A stretch of DNA of 64,000 nt from Theobroma cacao (GCF_000208745.1 NC_030859.1:1487367-1551366), one strand, 5' to 3'; positions 35,192 to 54,000 are shown, numbered from the stretch's first letter. Numbers and translations are program-made. Notes: generated by a model from the letters alone, not told the origin.

Positions 35192-35200
35192 CTTTATATA
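35192..35200 (-). promoter_or_regulatory. TATA box of subtilase C
   Basis: TATATAAAG on the minus strand, 50 bp before the ATG at 35141. The surrounding 60 bp nearly match those of D. Confidence 0.55.
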
Positions 35201-36398
35201 AGTATTGATTAATTGTACAATGAATAAGCTCCATGGCATTAATTACTGCAAACAAAATAAGCATTGTTAAGCTCGCCAATGGAAGAAAGGTGTCAATGGC
35301 CTGCTTTTACTGATTATGAAACATTTATTTCTGCCAAAAGTGCTGATCACAAGAAAACTTATTAAACAGTTCAATTTGTCTCATATGATTGGCATTTGAA
35401 TTGAACCATTCAAAACCTATATGTAGTACATATTGTTTGACTTTTAAGTACTTTAATGGGTGGATATGTACTCTTGCTCTTGCATGAAACATTTCTCAAG
35501 TACATATTCATCCTGCTCTTAACTCTTATGCATTGATTTCTCCTTTCTTTTTTCAATTAAGGCCTTCAATTTTTTCCTTCACGAGTTAAACGTTCTAACT
35601 TGAGAAATTTCATCAACATAAACTTAAAGGAGACAAATTTTGTCTGAAAGGATGGGATGAACATCTTATAATAACAAAAACCATGATCAGAATATTAATA
35701 AAATTAATCAATGTTGTTTGATAAACCATTAAAACTTTGCAATTAAATTTTCTGTTTATATATTGGAAAGCACCTTATTTTGGGATTTGATTTTGTAAAG
35801 AATTAATATTTAACAAAAAAAATATGAAGGCCAAGTATCAAAGAAAGGAAATTATACTGAGTTTTCACACCAAGAAAATTGATAAAACCAAGGGAACATG
35901 ACATTAAGTCAAAATTGATGGAGAAAATTATAATTATATATTAATTCTAACGCATAGTAACTCAATTCAATAAATATATTATCCTTTATATAAATTTTAT
36001 AGTGTAATGGTTGTGTCTAATTAGGCAAAATCAACAGAATTTCTTTTTCTTGATATATTCATTTAGACAATCATATTTAGGAAAATATAAAAAAAAAGAT
36101 TATGGTATGGCTAATTTATACCAACATTATATTGTAGACAATTATTTACTAAGTAATTAGGTACTAATTTTTATGAGAATTACTTTTCCAACTTTTCTTG
36201 ATCAACAAATATATGCAATACACAAATTTAGGCTAACATTACACTTTGCACTTTCTCTCATTTTATTTTTCCATGTTCATACATGAAACACAATTGCATG
36301 ATTGCATATAAGATTCACTAATTAAGTTGATGAAATTGAAGGAGTGAATACAATAAATAAACAGATGGTTAAATTTATTTTCTTCCTTGGGATGTTGT
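35201..36398. other. Intergenic spacer between subtilases D and C
   Basis: The last 230 bp (from about 36165) match the 3' flank of E at 40070-40340, as part of the duplicated unit. No gene is visible. Confidence 0.55.
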
Positions 36399-39530
<3,132 letters not shown>

Positions 39531-39580
39531 TGTCGAGTTCTGTATCTAGATATTGCAATAACCCATAGCACTGAAAGGGG

Positions 39581-39589
39581 CTATATATA
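39581..39589 (-). promoter_or_regulatory. TATA box of subtilase D
   Basis: TATATATAG on the minus strand, 50 bp before the ATG at 39530, aligned with TATATAAAG of C and E. Confidence 0.5.
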
Positions 39590-40342
39590 AGTATCGATTT
39601 AATTGGACAATGAATAAACTCCATGGCATTAATTTCTGTGAGTAAAATAAATACTAATGTGTTTTCAAAATAAAAAATTATGTCTCTTCGTCTACAAAGT
39701 TGTAAATGAAAAATTATATTTTTTCATACAAAAAGTTATGCCTATTCAATCGTCACATCAATTAAAAGGTTATATCACGTAATGTCATAGTGTGACTATT
39801 AAATTATAAGTGTTTTTTCATCTGATAAGTTATGTTTTTTGATAGAGTGACATTTAAAAAAACATCTCTAAGTCTAAAGATTATGAGATAATTGAAAAAC
39901 ATCACTGTTGAAAAGTTTTGATATAAAAAATTATCTTTTCGTATTATAATTCAAATGTTATATCTTATATAATGAATATAGTTGTTTTTTTATAAGGCAA
40001 TTGTTAAAATAATATTTTTATTCAAATGTTGTATTTTGTAATGTACAAAGGACATAGAAGTGATAATTAGGTACTAACTTTGATGAGAATTACTTTTCCA
40101 CTTTTATTGGTCAACAAATAGATTCAGTACACAAATTTAGGATAATATTACTCTTTGCGTTCTCTCTCATTTTATTTTTCCATGTTCATACATGAAACAC
40201 AATTGCATGATTGCAGGTAAGATTCACTATTTTTTTTTTTTTGAGGAGTAAAACTCACTAATTAAGTAGATGAAATTGAAGGAGTGAATACAAGAAATGA
40301 TTAAACAGATGGTTAAATTTATTTTCTTCCTTGGGATGTTGT
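39590..40342. other. Intergenic spacer between subtilases E and D
   Basis: A block of about 410 bp (39655-40065) has no counterpart in the D-C spacer, although both sides do. It is rich in AAGTTAT and TTATAT words and may be an inserted element or a filler. No gene is seen. Confidence 0.5.
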
Positions 40343-43507
<3,165 letters not shown>

Positions 43508-43559
43508 TGGCGAGTTCTGTAGCTTGCTTTTGCAGATAGCCCATGCTCGGGGTAGGGGA

Positions 43560-43568
43560 CTTTATATA
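43560..43568 (-). promoter_or_regulatory. TATA box of subtilase E
   Basis: TATATAAAG on the minus strand, 53 bp before the ATG at 43507. Confidence 0.55.
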
Positions 43569-44439
43569 AGTTTTGAGTGTATTGAATCAATTAATTCTGA
43601 AACAACTACGCATTGTTAAGATCGCCAATGGAACAAAGTTGTTCATTGCCGGCTTTTGCAAATTACTATGATCTTGCCAGTAGTACGTTAAAAGTGTTGA
43701 TTACAACGAAAAAATGTCACTATTCGATTCATCACATATATTTGGCATATTTGGACCGCCGTATGTCTTGGCTTAAGCAATTGGGCAAAGTAATAAATGA
43801 ATACATACTCTCACATTGACTTCATAAAATACATATTTTCTAGAATTCATATTATATAACAATTTAATATCTTCGAGAATTTTATCAGAACATCGTATTT
43901 GTGCACACATTTCGTGAAGCTAACTCTTTTATGAACTCTCTAAAAATGAATCGATCTGAAATGTTTTTTTTTTTGGCATATTTATTGGTATTGTCATGAG
44001 GCAATTTCAATTTCTTTGCTTCATTTAGTGTTGATTGTGTTGTTACAGTTTTCTTATTCTGATGTGTAGTTATAAGTTTCAATATGATCTTTTTTCTAAA
44101 ATCAAATTATGGTATCGATCATTAATACTCAATAAAATTTTTATTTGAACGAGCAAATATATATATAATTATCTAGAATTTGAAATATATTTTATACTCA
44201 ATTAAAATTTAATTTTTATAAGAAATTAATCTATTTAATTTAATAATATTAAAAATCATAAATTGTATATGTTATTAATATTATTTTTTATCGGAACAGA
44301 GAAAAAAAAAACTTGTCCTTCTTTAATTGCACAAAGGTTTTTTTTTTTGAACAATTAATTGCACCAAATTATACATACAGCTGCTTAAATTCAAAGCTAA
44401 TAATTGGAACTATAATAAGCAATACAATTGAAAATTATG
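43569..44439. other. Intergenic, promoter side of subtilase E
   Basis: The first 200 bp resemble the upstream regions of C and B. The rest is AT-rich, with no gene visible. Confidence 0.5.
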
Positions 44440-44940
44440 ATAAAAATAAATTATTCCGAGGGACAATTGAGAAATATCATAAGCATACCGTATGCTGTTG
44501 GTGTCAGGAGGTGGCTGAAACTTGTGACCATATTCTCATTTTCTAGATGCATGGTTATGTGTGGTGCAGCTTTTTGGTCGTTATGGTTTGTTCGGAATGA
44601 TTCCACTTTTAATGGGATAAAGTGGGATGGCAATAAAATCATTTTTTATATTAAAATGAGAGCAATGCTGAAGGTAAAGACAATTGAAGGGGAGGAATGT
44701 GTAAAGGAGAACGGGTGGTGGGTTGAGCCATGGAAAACATGTACAGCTATATACAGCTTAGGATAGGTGTGGTAGGGTTTCCACTGATCTTTCGAAACTT
44801 AAGTTTAATGTAGATGGTTTTGTGTGTGGCAAACCAGGATCAGTAGGTGTGCACAGTCCTCCGAGATTGTGAGGATCATGTTCCGACGTTATTTTATGAT
44901 CCATTTGGGTATACATGACCCAAACTAGGTACTGGTTATA
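44440..44940 (+). pseudogene. LINE retrotransposon remnant (zinc-binding and RNase H parts)
   Basis: One frame reads VCCWCQEVAETCDHILIF, which resembles the zinc-binding region after the reverse transcriptase of plant LINEs. Another reads AFWSLWFVRNDSTFNG, typical of the next segment. Further on LKFNVDGFVCGKPGSVG and, in a shifted frame, VLRDCEDHVPTLFYDPFG match the start of the plant LINE RNase H domain. Several frame changes and stops show a dead fragment. No element ends were found. Confidence 0.65.
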
Positions 44941-45126
44941 TACTATGCTATCAAACTTTTTTCATGATTTACAAATTAATAATTTTATTTTGGAATATTA
45001 AGACATTTCATTAAAAGGAAAAAGTAAAGCAACAGAATAAGACTAAATCAGGGTGCTCTGAAATCATATGATTTATCAATCTATCAATTATAATAAAAAT
45101 TCACATTGTCCATTCAATAAACTCAG

Positions 45127-45435
45127 TAAATACATCTCAAGCCCATCTTAAAAAATTTAAACAAAAATAGAACAAGAAGGAAAAAGAAACATAATTCATA
45201 GATGTATTTCATATTCTTTCAAATTCTTACGTGCAAAAAGATCAATCACCATTTAATAAAAACAAAAACCAAAAAAGTCTTAACAATACATCTCAAGACC
45301 ATCCGAAAACAAACAAAGATAGAACAACAACGAACAAGAAACAAAACCCATAAACGTGCTTCATATTTCTTTTAAATTTTTGTGCGCAAAAATAGCATCA
45401 CCATCAGTCACCATTCAATCAAAAACGAAAAGCAA
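45127..45435 (+). repeat. Two diverged tandem copies of about 155 bp
   Basis: Both halves start with ACATCTCAAG and share blocks such as CCATC, ATAGAACAA, TTTCATAT, AAATTCTTACGTGCAAAA (GTGCGCAAAA in the second) and CACCATT. The array lies beside the minus-strand LINE remnant and is probably its non-coding tail. Confidence 0.5.
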
Positions 45436-45483
45436 AGGTCTTCGGTTGAGTCTAGTTCTCCCAAGAAAAACCATATGTGAGAA

Positions 45484-45760
45484 CAACTAATTACTGAGGA
45501 AAAATTTGAATCAAATCACTCATTTTGTCAACTCCCAATTTGGCAAGATTCTCTACCATCTCATTACCTAATCTCAGAGTATGTCAAATCTATCAACTTG
45601 TCACTTTGCTTCTGAATGTAATGATTTGGAAAATCAAGTGTCACAGCCTTCGGTTTGTTGATCTTAATAACAATGTTACTAGAGTCACACTCAATGATAA
45701 GGCTTACAAATTAATAGTTAAATCGGATTCGGAAAATGCTATCACTTGAATTAAGGAAGC
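45484..45760 (-). pseudogene. LINE RNase H-like remnant, minus strand
   Basis: On the minus strand LIIECDSSNIVIKINK resembles the second acidic motif of plant LINE RNase H domains. In a shifted frame GNEMVENLAKLGVDKM resembles the C-terminal helix. Stops and a frame change show a decayed fragment. Its orientation is opposite to the LINE remnant at 44.5 kb, so the two are separate insertions or an inverted copy. Confidence 0.55.
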
Positions 45761-45789
45761 CCACACAAAACCATGGCATTTGTGATGTT

Positions 45790-46630
45790 ATTTAACGTAT
45801 TACGTTGCTCTTGTTTTATTTGTTAAAACACATTGGTGTTATGGTCCTATTTTTGACCATTCTTGACTTTGCCAAGCTTTTAAATATTCTAAATGAAATT
45901 AAACATGCTGCAGTGATAGAACAAATAATAATAATAATTTATACCAATATATAGAAGTTGTCTTCCAAGCAATTCTCCAGTTTGTTTAATTAGATTTGCT
46001 CAAATGGATGACACTTGGAAAACTAAATTGGATGCCATGCGTATGCTTTTATTGGGTGGGACTCGATTGTGATAGAGTAGATTTATGGAGGGCATTTTTT
46101 GGAATTTATTATTTTGGTCAAGAATGCTGAATGGGGTATTTTTGGGTTTTAAGTCTAAAAGAGGGGTAGTTTTTGTCCTGAGCTTTTCCTTTCGTTTCTA
46201 GATTCTTCTTGACATAACATCTAAAGAAATCTCTAAGTTATTCAAAAAAATTCAAATAAACTTTTATATTTTTATCACGTTCAATCAAATTTTTATAATT
46301 TTTTTAACTAAATAAGCTCTTATTCTTTTATTTTTAATCAAACAAAACCTCATGACTAATTATTAACTTAATCAAGAAATCATTTATCATTATATAGCAA
46401 ATGTTGCCGATGTGACATGCTAACATATCATAATTGATTATAATGTGACATATTAATTTGACATGATAACATGATCATATGACATTTTTCAACCTTCACA
46501 TTAAGGTCATATGAATATAAAATGATAGATATTTTGACTAATGACAATTAGTCAACAATTAATCATAAGAACTTATTTGATTTAAAAAAAAATACATAAA
46601 TTTGATTGAACACAATAAAAAAATAAAAGT
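45790..46630. other. Intergenic, no supported gene
   Basis: AT-rich DNA between transposon remnants. Nothing can be assigned. Confidence 0.45.
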
Positions 46631-46639
46631 TTATTTGAA

Positions 46640-47860
46640 TTTCCTTGTTGTAGCTTCTTCCGATATTGCATCCTTACTTTTGCTAGGTGATAAAATAGCT
46701 CACTCAAGATTTAAAGTATCTCTAATTATTAATGAATGCTCTACATACCAAATAACAAGAGAGACACAATTTGCTAGATTGATTCAAGTATGTAGTTTAA
46801 TAGATTAGAATGAAGCTTTGATGATACATAAACACCGTTTTGAAGCTTTAGATAATAGTTTGTGATTATCAAGCATGGAACTTCTCTCAACAATGCAAAG
46901 CCTTTTGGTTGAGAAACAATTTTGTTAGAAGAAGATTTCAAACAAACTTTACCGGTTATTGAAAGTGGTACAGAAACAAATATTATTAATGTATCAATAA
47001 ACCAATCACCTTTATGGAGCAATTGCAAGGTTTTCTATTTGAAGACGAACATGAGATTGCAAAGAGAAAATCTTGATGAAGCATCAAGAAATGAAATACA
47101 AGAATTTACAGAATGGTACTGAACATAGGTGACGGGAATTTTCAAACAATAATGCATGAAAATGAAAACGATTTAGCTTGGATTAAAGTGCCAAATGATC
47201 TACTGATTCCATTTATGCATAATCCTATAAAGGATATGGTTTTAGCACTTTATGATGATTTTGAGAAATATTATGCACATAAAACATATCTGAAATAAAG
47301 AGCTGTCGTTACACCTTACAATGAGACAATCGATTTGATTAATGCATATGCTCTTAACTTGGTACTCAGATGTACAAAAACATATTATAGTCGTGATATA
47401 ATGTCACAAGTAACAATTCAAACATCATAACATGAATTTGTTTATCCAGCTTAACTTTAGAATTCACTCAAGTTTCTAGTACGCTTGACCATGAACTTAA
47501 TTTGAAAGTAGGTTCCGTAATTATGTTATTAAGAAATATTAACCAGAATTCAGGTTTATATAATAGTACTAAATTTCTGATTACACAATTAGCTTATAAC
47601 ATAATGAAAAGGAAAATCATTTCTGGTACTCATGCTAACAATAAAAAATTTACTCCTCACATTGTTCATTGAAGATGACCTTTTATTTTTAATAGAAAGC
47701 AATTCCCAGTTAGATTGTGTAATGGTATATATATTTATAGATCTTACACTATTTCACGTATTAAAAATTCAATGTCCCTTTCATTATTGTTACATATATT
47801 ATAGTAATTTAGATACATCATATCTAACCAAGAATATATGTTATTAACTATATATTGATC
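46640..47860 (+). pseudogene. Helitron PIF1-type helicase remnant
   Basis: Reading through several frame changes, the plus strand shows SDIASLLLLGDKIAHSRFK, INECSTYQITRETQFARLI, MIHKHRFEALD, LPVIESGTETNIINVSIN, VLNIGDGN, NDLLIP, VIMLLRNINQNSGLYN and IISGTH...KQFPVRLC. This order matches the C-terminal helicase part of plant Helitron RepHel proteins, which resemble PIF1 helicases. The Walker A part upstream is not recognisable and many stops are present. No Helitron ends (5' TC, 3' hairpin with CTRR) were identified. Confidence 0.75.
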
Positions 47861-48128
47861 AATTATATTATCTATGTTTATAAACTTTTCTTCGGTTTTT
47901 GCACTGATTTCATCACTTATTTAAGTGATTTACATGCATTGAATCTATTCGATTATATATGTTATTAACTGTATTAGTGAATTACATTCACGATGTTTAT
48001 TATTAAATTATGTCAAAGATCTTATGCACCGTCAACGTTTCTCGAATGCAAAATCTTTTTTATATTATGTGCATCAAAGCACATAAGATAAAAAAAGCGC
48101 TCCCAGCGCAATGCACGAGCAACACACA

Positions 48129-48170
<42 letters not shown>

Positions 48171-48190
48171 TATTATTATTATTATTATTA
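48129..48190. repeat. (AAT)14 followed by (TAT)n: microsatellite forming a perfect inverted repeat
   Basis: Fourteen AAT units run directly into TAT/ATT units. The two halves are reverse complements over about 20 bp around the central AATT, so the DNA could form a cruciform. It lies about 310 bp before the NAC start codon. Confidence 0.9.
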
Positions 48191-48396
48191 GTTGTAGCAA
48201 TGTTTATAAAAATCCTAAAACTATTATAACTCTAATTTTGTTGTAAAGATAATTATATGTACGAATTGGATTAGGATAGATTAAGCTAGCTAGTTCAAGT
48301 TAACAAGAACTACGAACTAATTCTACTTCATGGACAACAAAAATAATAATAATTAATAATAAATTATATTCTTTTTATTCTTTTCCCTCCAAAAAT

Positions 48397-48397
48397 A

Positions 48398-48430
<33 letters not shown>

Positions 48431-48431
48431 C
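48397..48431 (+). promoter_or_regulatory. CT tract plus TATA run upstream of the NAC gene
   Basis: A (CT)n run followed by (TA)n ends about 70 bp before the ATG at 48503. Pyrimidine patches and TATA runs at this distance are common in plant core promoters. The exact start site cannot be told. Confidence 0.45.
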
Positions 48432-48502
48432 TATTTTACAAAGAATTATAGATAAAGTAAACTATTATTCTATTTCTTATCTCGTCCTTGTGAAAGAGTC
48501 CT

Positions 48503-50466
48503 ATGATGGAGCAAGGTGAGGAAGGTGACCAGGGCTATCAGGGCTTTGTGCTACCAAAGTTTACTCCAAACGGTCAAGGTGACCAGGGCTTTATGCCGCC
48601 AGAGTTTACCTCAAACGGTCAAGGTGACCATGGTGACCAGGGCTTTGTGCTGCCAAACTTTACCCCAAACGGTCAGGGCGACCAGGGCTTTGTGCTGCCA
48701 ATGTTTAACCCAAACGGTCAAGGTGACCAGGGCGACCAGGGCTTTGTGCTACCAAGGTATACCCCAAACGGTCTTGTGATCACCAATGAGAAAGAATTCT
48801 TGGATACTTTACCTCCAGGATATCGTTTCAAGCCCCGGGATGAAGAGCTTGTTGTTCATTACTTGAGGAAGAAAGCACACAATAAGCCATTGCCGCCAAA
48901 CATAATCAAGGAGGTTGAACTCTACAAGCATAGCCCTGACGAACTTACAAGTAAGGTTTTCTTGATCTTCTTCTTTGTTTTCTTGGAATCAGACAAATGC
49001 GTGACTGTTTAGAAGAAGAAAAAAACGAAGAATGAAATCGATAGATATTTATCTTGTAATCCATCATCAAGACTTGTTATTATCTTGCTTAGATGTAGGA
49101 TTGCTCTTATTAACCTGTATCATCGACTTCAGAATGATGGATTTTTCGCTTTCTTTTTTTATTTTCTATAGCAACCTATATATTTTTTCTTCCTTCTGTT
49201 TGACCAGGAGATCAAAATAATAACAAGTCGACAAAGCCAGTGACCGAATGGTATTTCTTCACACCAAGAGAGCGCAAATATTGCAATGGGTTAAGACCAA
49301 ATCGAGCAGCTGGGGATGGATTCTGGAAGGCCACTGGAGCAGATACGTCTGTCAGGTTCCAAGGAACCATTGTTGGATTCAAGAAAACATTAGTTTTCTA
49401 TAGAGGGAAGCCACCTAAGGGTGAGAAGACAACCTGGATAATGCATGAATTCGTATTAAGCAATCCTCCAGAAAGAAAAAGAGGCAGCAAAGATGATATG
49501 CGGGTAACTTTGTTAAATTATGTTACAATTTAAATTTATAATCTCTACTTGTATTCAATGCATGAATTCGTATTAAGCAATTGTGGGTACTTTTTTTAAA
49601 TCATGTTGTAATTTAAATTTATAATCTCTACTTGTATTTAACTTTAGTTTTATTTTTTAATTGTTTTAATTTTCATTTACGAGAGATAAACTAATACGAA
49701 ATTTTGACCTTTCAAATATACGAAAAAATATAGAAAAAATTTGAGGGTATATATTTCTATTGCTTGCAACTTTATTATTGCTTATTACTTAATAATATGT
49801 CTTCCTCTTTTTCAGCTTGATGATTGGGTATTGTGCAGACTTTATAAGAAGCATGGTAATAATACCAGAGTTGTAACTCCGCAGCAGGATCCTGATCCTG
49901 ATCCAAAACAGGAGGAAGAAAATGCAATTCAAGCAACTGATTACACTGAAACCCTGGAACAAGAATATTGGAATATTCCACCTCAATATATGCTGCCACA
50001 ACAAACTTGTCCAATGCCTCCTTACGTTGTATATCCTGATTCAACATCTGTACTTCCAAGGTCGATGCCTCCTTACAATGCATATGCTGCTGATTCAACA
50101 TCTGTACTTCTCAGGTCAATGCCTCCTTACAATGCATATTCTGATTCAACATCTGGACTTCCAAGTTCAATGCCTCCTTACAATGCATATCCTGATTCAC
50201 CATCTGGACTTCCAAGGTTTCCTGAATCTTTAGATCCTATGCTGCAACATCAATCTGCAGTGTTCCCTCAGCAGGCTATGACTGTTTATGATAATTTTAT
50301 ACCAACAGCTGCACCGACATTATCAATACCTCCTCATTTTGTGGGCCATCATCATCCTTTGAACAGTTATCAGCAGCAGCCATTTTCAGGTGTCCCAAAC
50401 AATATTAAGTTCTCAGCTGATGATAAATACCTTTTGAATATTGACTTTGGCTTGCCAAATGTATAG
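48503..50466 (+). CDS. NAC-domain transcription factor with repeat-coded extensions
   Basis: Three exons, 48503-48950, 49208-49503 and 49816-50466, with GT-AG introns in the usual NAC positions, give 464 residues. Residues about 8-90 are five repeats of the type [15 protein letters not shown], 15 or 18 residues long. The NAC domain follows at about 103-262: [19 protein letters not shown] (A), [14 protein letters not shown] (C), [11 protein letters not shown] (D), and [12 protein letters not shown] (E) in exon 3. The C-terminal part has four repeats of [16 protein letters not shown] (about 313-382), then a Gln/Pro/His-rich stretch and the end [14 protein letters not shown], a possible acidic activation end. 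NAC proteins bind CACG-core sites as dimers in the nucleus. A long N-terminal extension is unusual, since the NAC domain normally starts within the first 20 residues. ATG 48503 is the first of two adjacent methionines. Confidence 0.92.
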
Positions 50467-50771
50467 AATTTTATGGTGTTGCCAATACTTTAGAATTTGA
50501 ATTTCTTTTCATTTTCTTGATGGATATTGTTTGAACTTTGGGCAATGGTAGTTATGCCCTTTTCTGACTTTTCATTTGAAGCAGTTTAGGTTATGAGGTC
50601 TGAAATTATATGCTTAGACTTATTAGGACTTCAGGTTTAGAGCTGGACTTCAGCTACCTGATGTTCATGTAATCTTTTTTCTTTATCCTTTCTTCTGTAA
50701 AGCTGCAATTTCACTTTCCCAAAAACGAAATGGTGAAAGATTCATATGAGTTTATTGCATTGATGAGGATA
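50467..50771. other. 3' flank of the NAC gene
   Basis: Likely 3' UTR and a short spacer up to the Copia insertion site. No other feature is seen. Confidence 0.5.
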
Positions 50772-50776
50772 AATAC
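50772..50776. repeat. Target-site duplication (AATAC), left copy of Copia element 1
   Basis: AATAC directly precedes the left LTR and recurs at 55447-55451 directly after the right LTR. A 5-bp duplication is the norm for Copia integration. Confidence 0.85.
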
Positions 50777-51046
50777 TGTAATGAAACTGAGAAAGAGGAC
50801 TTCTCTGTTATAGGGAAGGAAATAAAAGCAAAACGAGAAAGAGAGATTTTCTGGTAAAAACCATATTTCATTCAACATGGATCAAAATATTTATACAAGA
50901 TATATGTGGTTAACACCTGTTAACATAAACATAACATTGGTATAGATCACCTAATAACTAGTACAGTGAAGCAAAATACATAGTAAAACAAATGAGAAAG
51001 TCATTGCATGTTGCATGTTGAGTCAATGCATGCTTTAACTCTAACA
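50777..51046 (-). repeat. 3' LTR of Copia element 1 (270 bp)
   Basis: Ends are TG and CA. It matches the LTR at 55114-55446 apart from two stretches of about 25 and 40 bp that are missing here. Confidence 0.9.
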
Positions 51047-54000
51047 CTCCTCCTTAAAGCCTGCATTGACAATACTCAGCTTTGCTTTCAAATCTTCAAA
51101 CCTGGATGTAGGTAGAGTCTTTGTCAGAATATTTGCAAGTTGATTTATAGAGGAGCAATATCCAAGAACAATCTCTCCACTATTCTCAGCTTCTCTTATA
51201 GCATGGAGCTTTACCTTAATGTGCTTGGTTTTCCCATGAAACACCGGATTCTTGGTGATAGCAATTGCAGACTTACAATCAATGAAGATTTTTGTTGGAG
51301 TTGTTTGCACAAAGGTTAAGTCCCTTAAAACTTTTCTTACCCAGACAACTTGGTTTGTTGCAGCATTGGCAGCTATGTACTCAGCTTCTGTTGATGATTG
51401 TGCAACCACTGTTTGATTATGTGAATTCCAAGAAAAAGCTCCATTACCTAAAGAGAAAATATATCCAGATGTGCGTTTGGAGTCTTCAACACTCCCTGTC
51501 CAGTCACTATCTGAATATCCAACCAAGCTTATCTCCTTTGTTCTTTTAAAGTACAAACCATGATGAATGCTGCCTTTTAAATATTTAAGAATACGTTTGG
51601 CAACTACAAAGTGAATATCAAAAGGTTCTTTCATAAATTTGGACAATAGACTCACAGAATACATCAACTCAGGTCGAGTGGAACACACATAAATCAAACT
51701 TCCAATGAGACTTCTGTAAGTGGTAGCATCTTGGAGCTTAGACCATCTGTAGTCAGCCTTTGATTCATAACTAGTGGTGTTGACACTAACTTACAGCCAG
51801 TCATTTGAAACTTACTCAGAATGTTTCTAATGTAATTTCCTTGAGATACAAAAATACCTTTGTTAGTTTGGCATATTTGCATTCCAAGAAAATAGTTCAT
51901 CAGGCCAAGGTCTGACATTTTGAATTTGTTCTCCATCTGAGACTTAAATCTATTAATTGTTGTAGTGTCACAGCCAGTGATCATCAGATCATCAACATCA
52001 AGAGAGACAATTACCTGAGCTTGATTTTGATGCTTAAGCACATATAGAGTAGCTTCATTAGAGCTCTTTTCAAATCCAAGATTCATCAAGTAGGAGTTAA
52101 TCTTACTGTTCCAGGTTCGAGGAGCTTGTCTCAAGCCATATAAGGCCTTATGAAGCTTATATACTTTATCAGAGTCAAATTCAATCTTGAATCCTTCAAG
52201 TTGCTCAACATAAACCTCATCCTGTAATATACCAGTCAAAAAGGCATATTTCACATCAAAATGATATACCCTCCATCTAAATACAGCTGAAAGAGCTAAC
52301 AGCAACCGAATGGTTTCATATATGGCCATAGGAGCAAAGGTATGTAGAAAATCAATGCCAGGTAATTGAGAGTACCCTTTGGCAATTAATCTTGCCTTAT
52401 ACTTGTTCAATGTACCATTTGAGTTAAACTTCTTTTTGAAAATCTATTTAACTCCAATCACATGTTGATTCTCAGGTCTATCAATCAATAACCAAGTATT
52501 GTTCTGATTGATCATATTGATTTCCTCTTTGCATTGCAGCCCTCCATTCCTCAGACTTTGCTACTGCTTGATAACTATCTGGTTCAGTAATAGTCATCGA
52601 GCTTCTATGATAAATGTCATCAAGATCTTTTGTACCTCTGATTGCAAAGTGTTCATCATCATCATCATCATCAATGCCAACATACTGATCTGCTGCATCT
52701 GCATCAGTTTTTGTATCTACATCAATTAATTCTTGAAGCTCAATTCTAAATGGTGACTCTTTTGAGTTTGCTTCACTTTCATTCCAACTCCATTTAGCTT
52801 CTTCATCAAAAATTACATTTCTAGATGCGATAACTTTCTTTGATTTTGCAAGATAAACTCTATATCCCCTTAGACTACTCATTGTAACCAATAAACACTC
52901 CAGTCTCTGATCTAAGATCAAGCTTATCTCTGATGTTCTCAGCTATTTGATGATAGCACAAGCTTTCAAATATTCTAAAGTGATCAACTGCAGGTTTCTT
53001 GCTGTACCAAGCTTCATAAGAAGTCATAGTTGTTAAGGCCTTTATTGATAATCTGTTTAACAGATAAAAAACTGTATTACATGCTTCTGCCCAAAATTTC
53101 TTTGGAAGAACTTTCTCAAACAAAAGACATCTTGCCATGTCAAGTATAGATCTGTTTTTCCTTTCACTCACCCCATTCTGTTGAGGTGAATAAGGAATTG
53201 TAAGCTGATGATGAATGCCCTCTGTTTCCAGAAACTTTTTAAACTATGAGGAAGTATACTCCCCACCATTGTCTATCCTGAGGCACTTCAGCTTGGAACC
53301 AGATTCTCTTTCATCTTTAGCCTTGAACTTAACAAACACCTCAAAGGCATCAAACTTAGATTTTAGAAAATAAATCCAAGTATATTTGCTATAGTCATCA
53401 ATAAAGATTATAAAATATCTATTACCAGACAAGGATTGTTAAGTCATAGGCCCTGTTACATCTAAATGTACTAGTTCAAGTCTGTTTCTTGCTCTCTTAG
53501 AATTGATAGATGGCAAAAGTTTTTTGCTTTGTTTACCAAGCTTACAAACACCAGACACTGAAGTTGATTGACTGAATTTAGGCAACTTCTCTACCAGCTT
53601 CTGAGATTGCAGCAAGTTCATATAGTTATAACTACAATGACTTAGTCTTCTATGTCAAAGTGATAATGTATCTACATTGCTGTTACTGGCTTGCATACAC
53701 ATTTCAGTCATATTGACATGAAAACATATATTTTTCATTTGAACATTCATCAATAATTCACCAAAGGGATCATATATGGTACATATATCATTCTTAAATA
53801 CAAGCACATAATTATTTTCCACCATCTGACCTAAACTCAGCAGATTTTGAGCTATATTAAGTATTAACAATACACCATGAACATACCTTAGGCTTGAAGA
53901 TGTGTTGATCCCTACTGTGCCTTCCCCCACAGCATCAAGATAAACACCATTCCCTATTTTTACTTTTGACCTGTAATGAGTATCCAGATCAGTAAATAAA

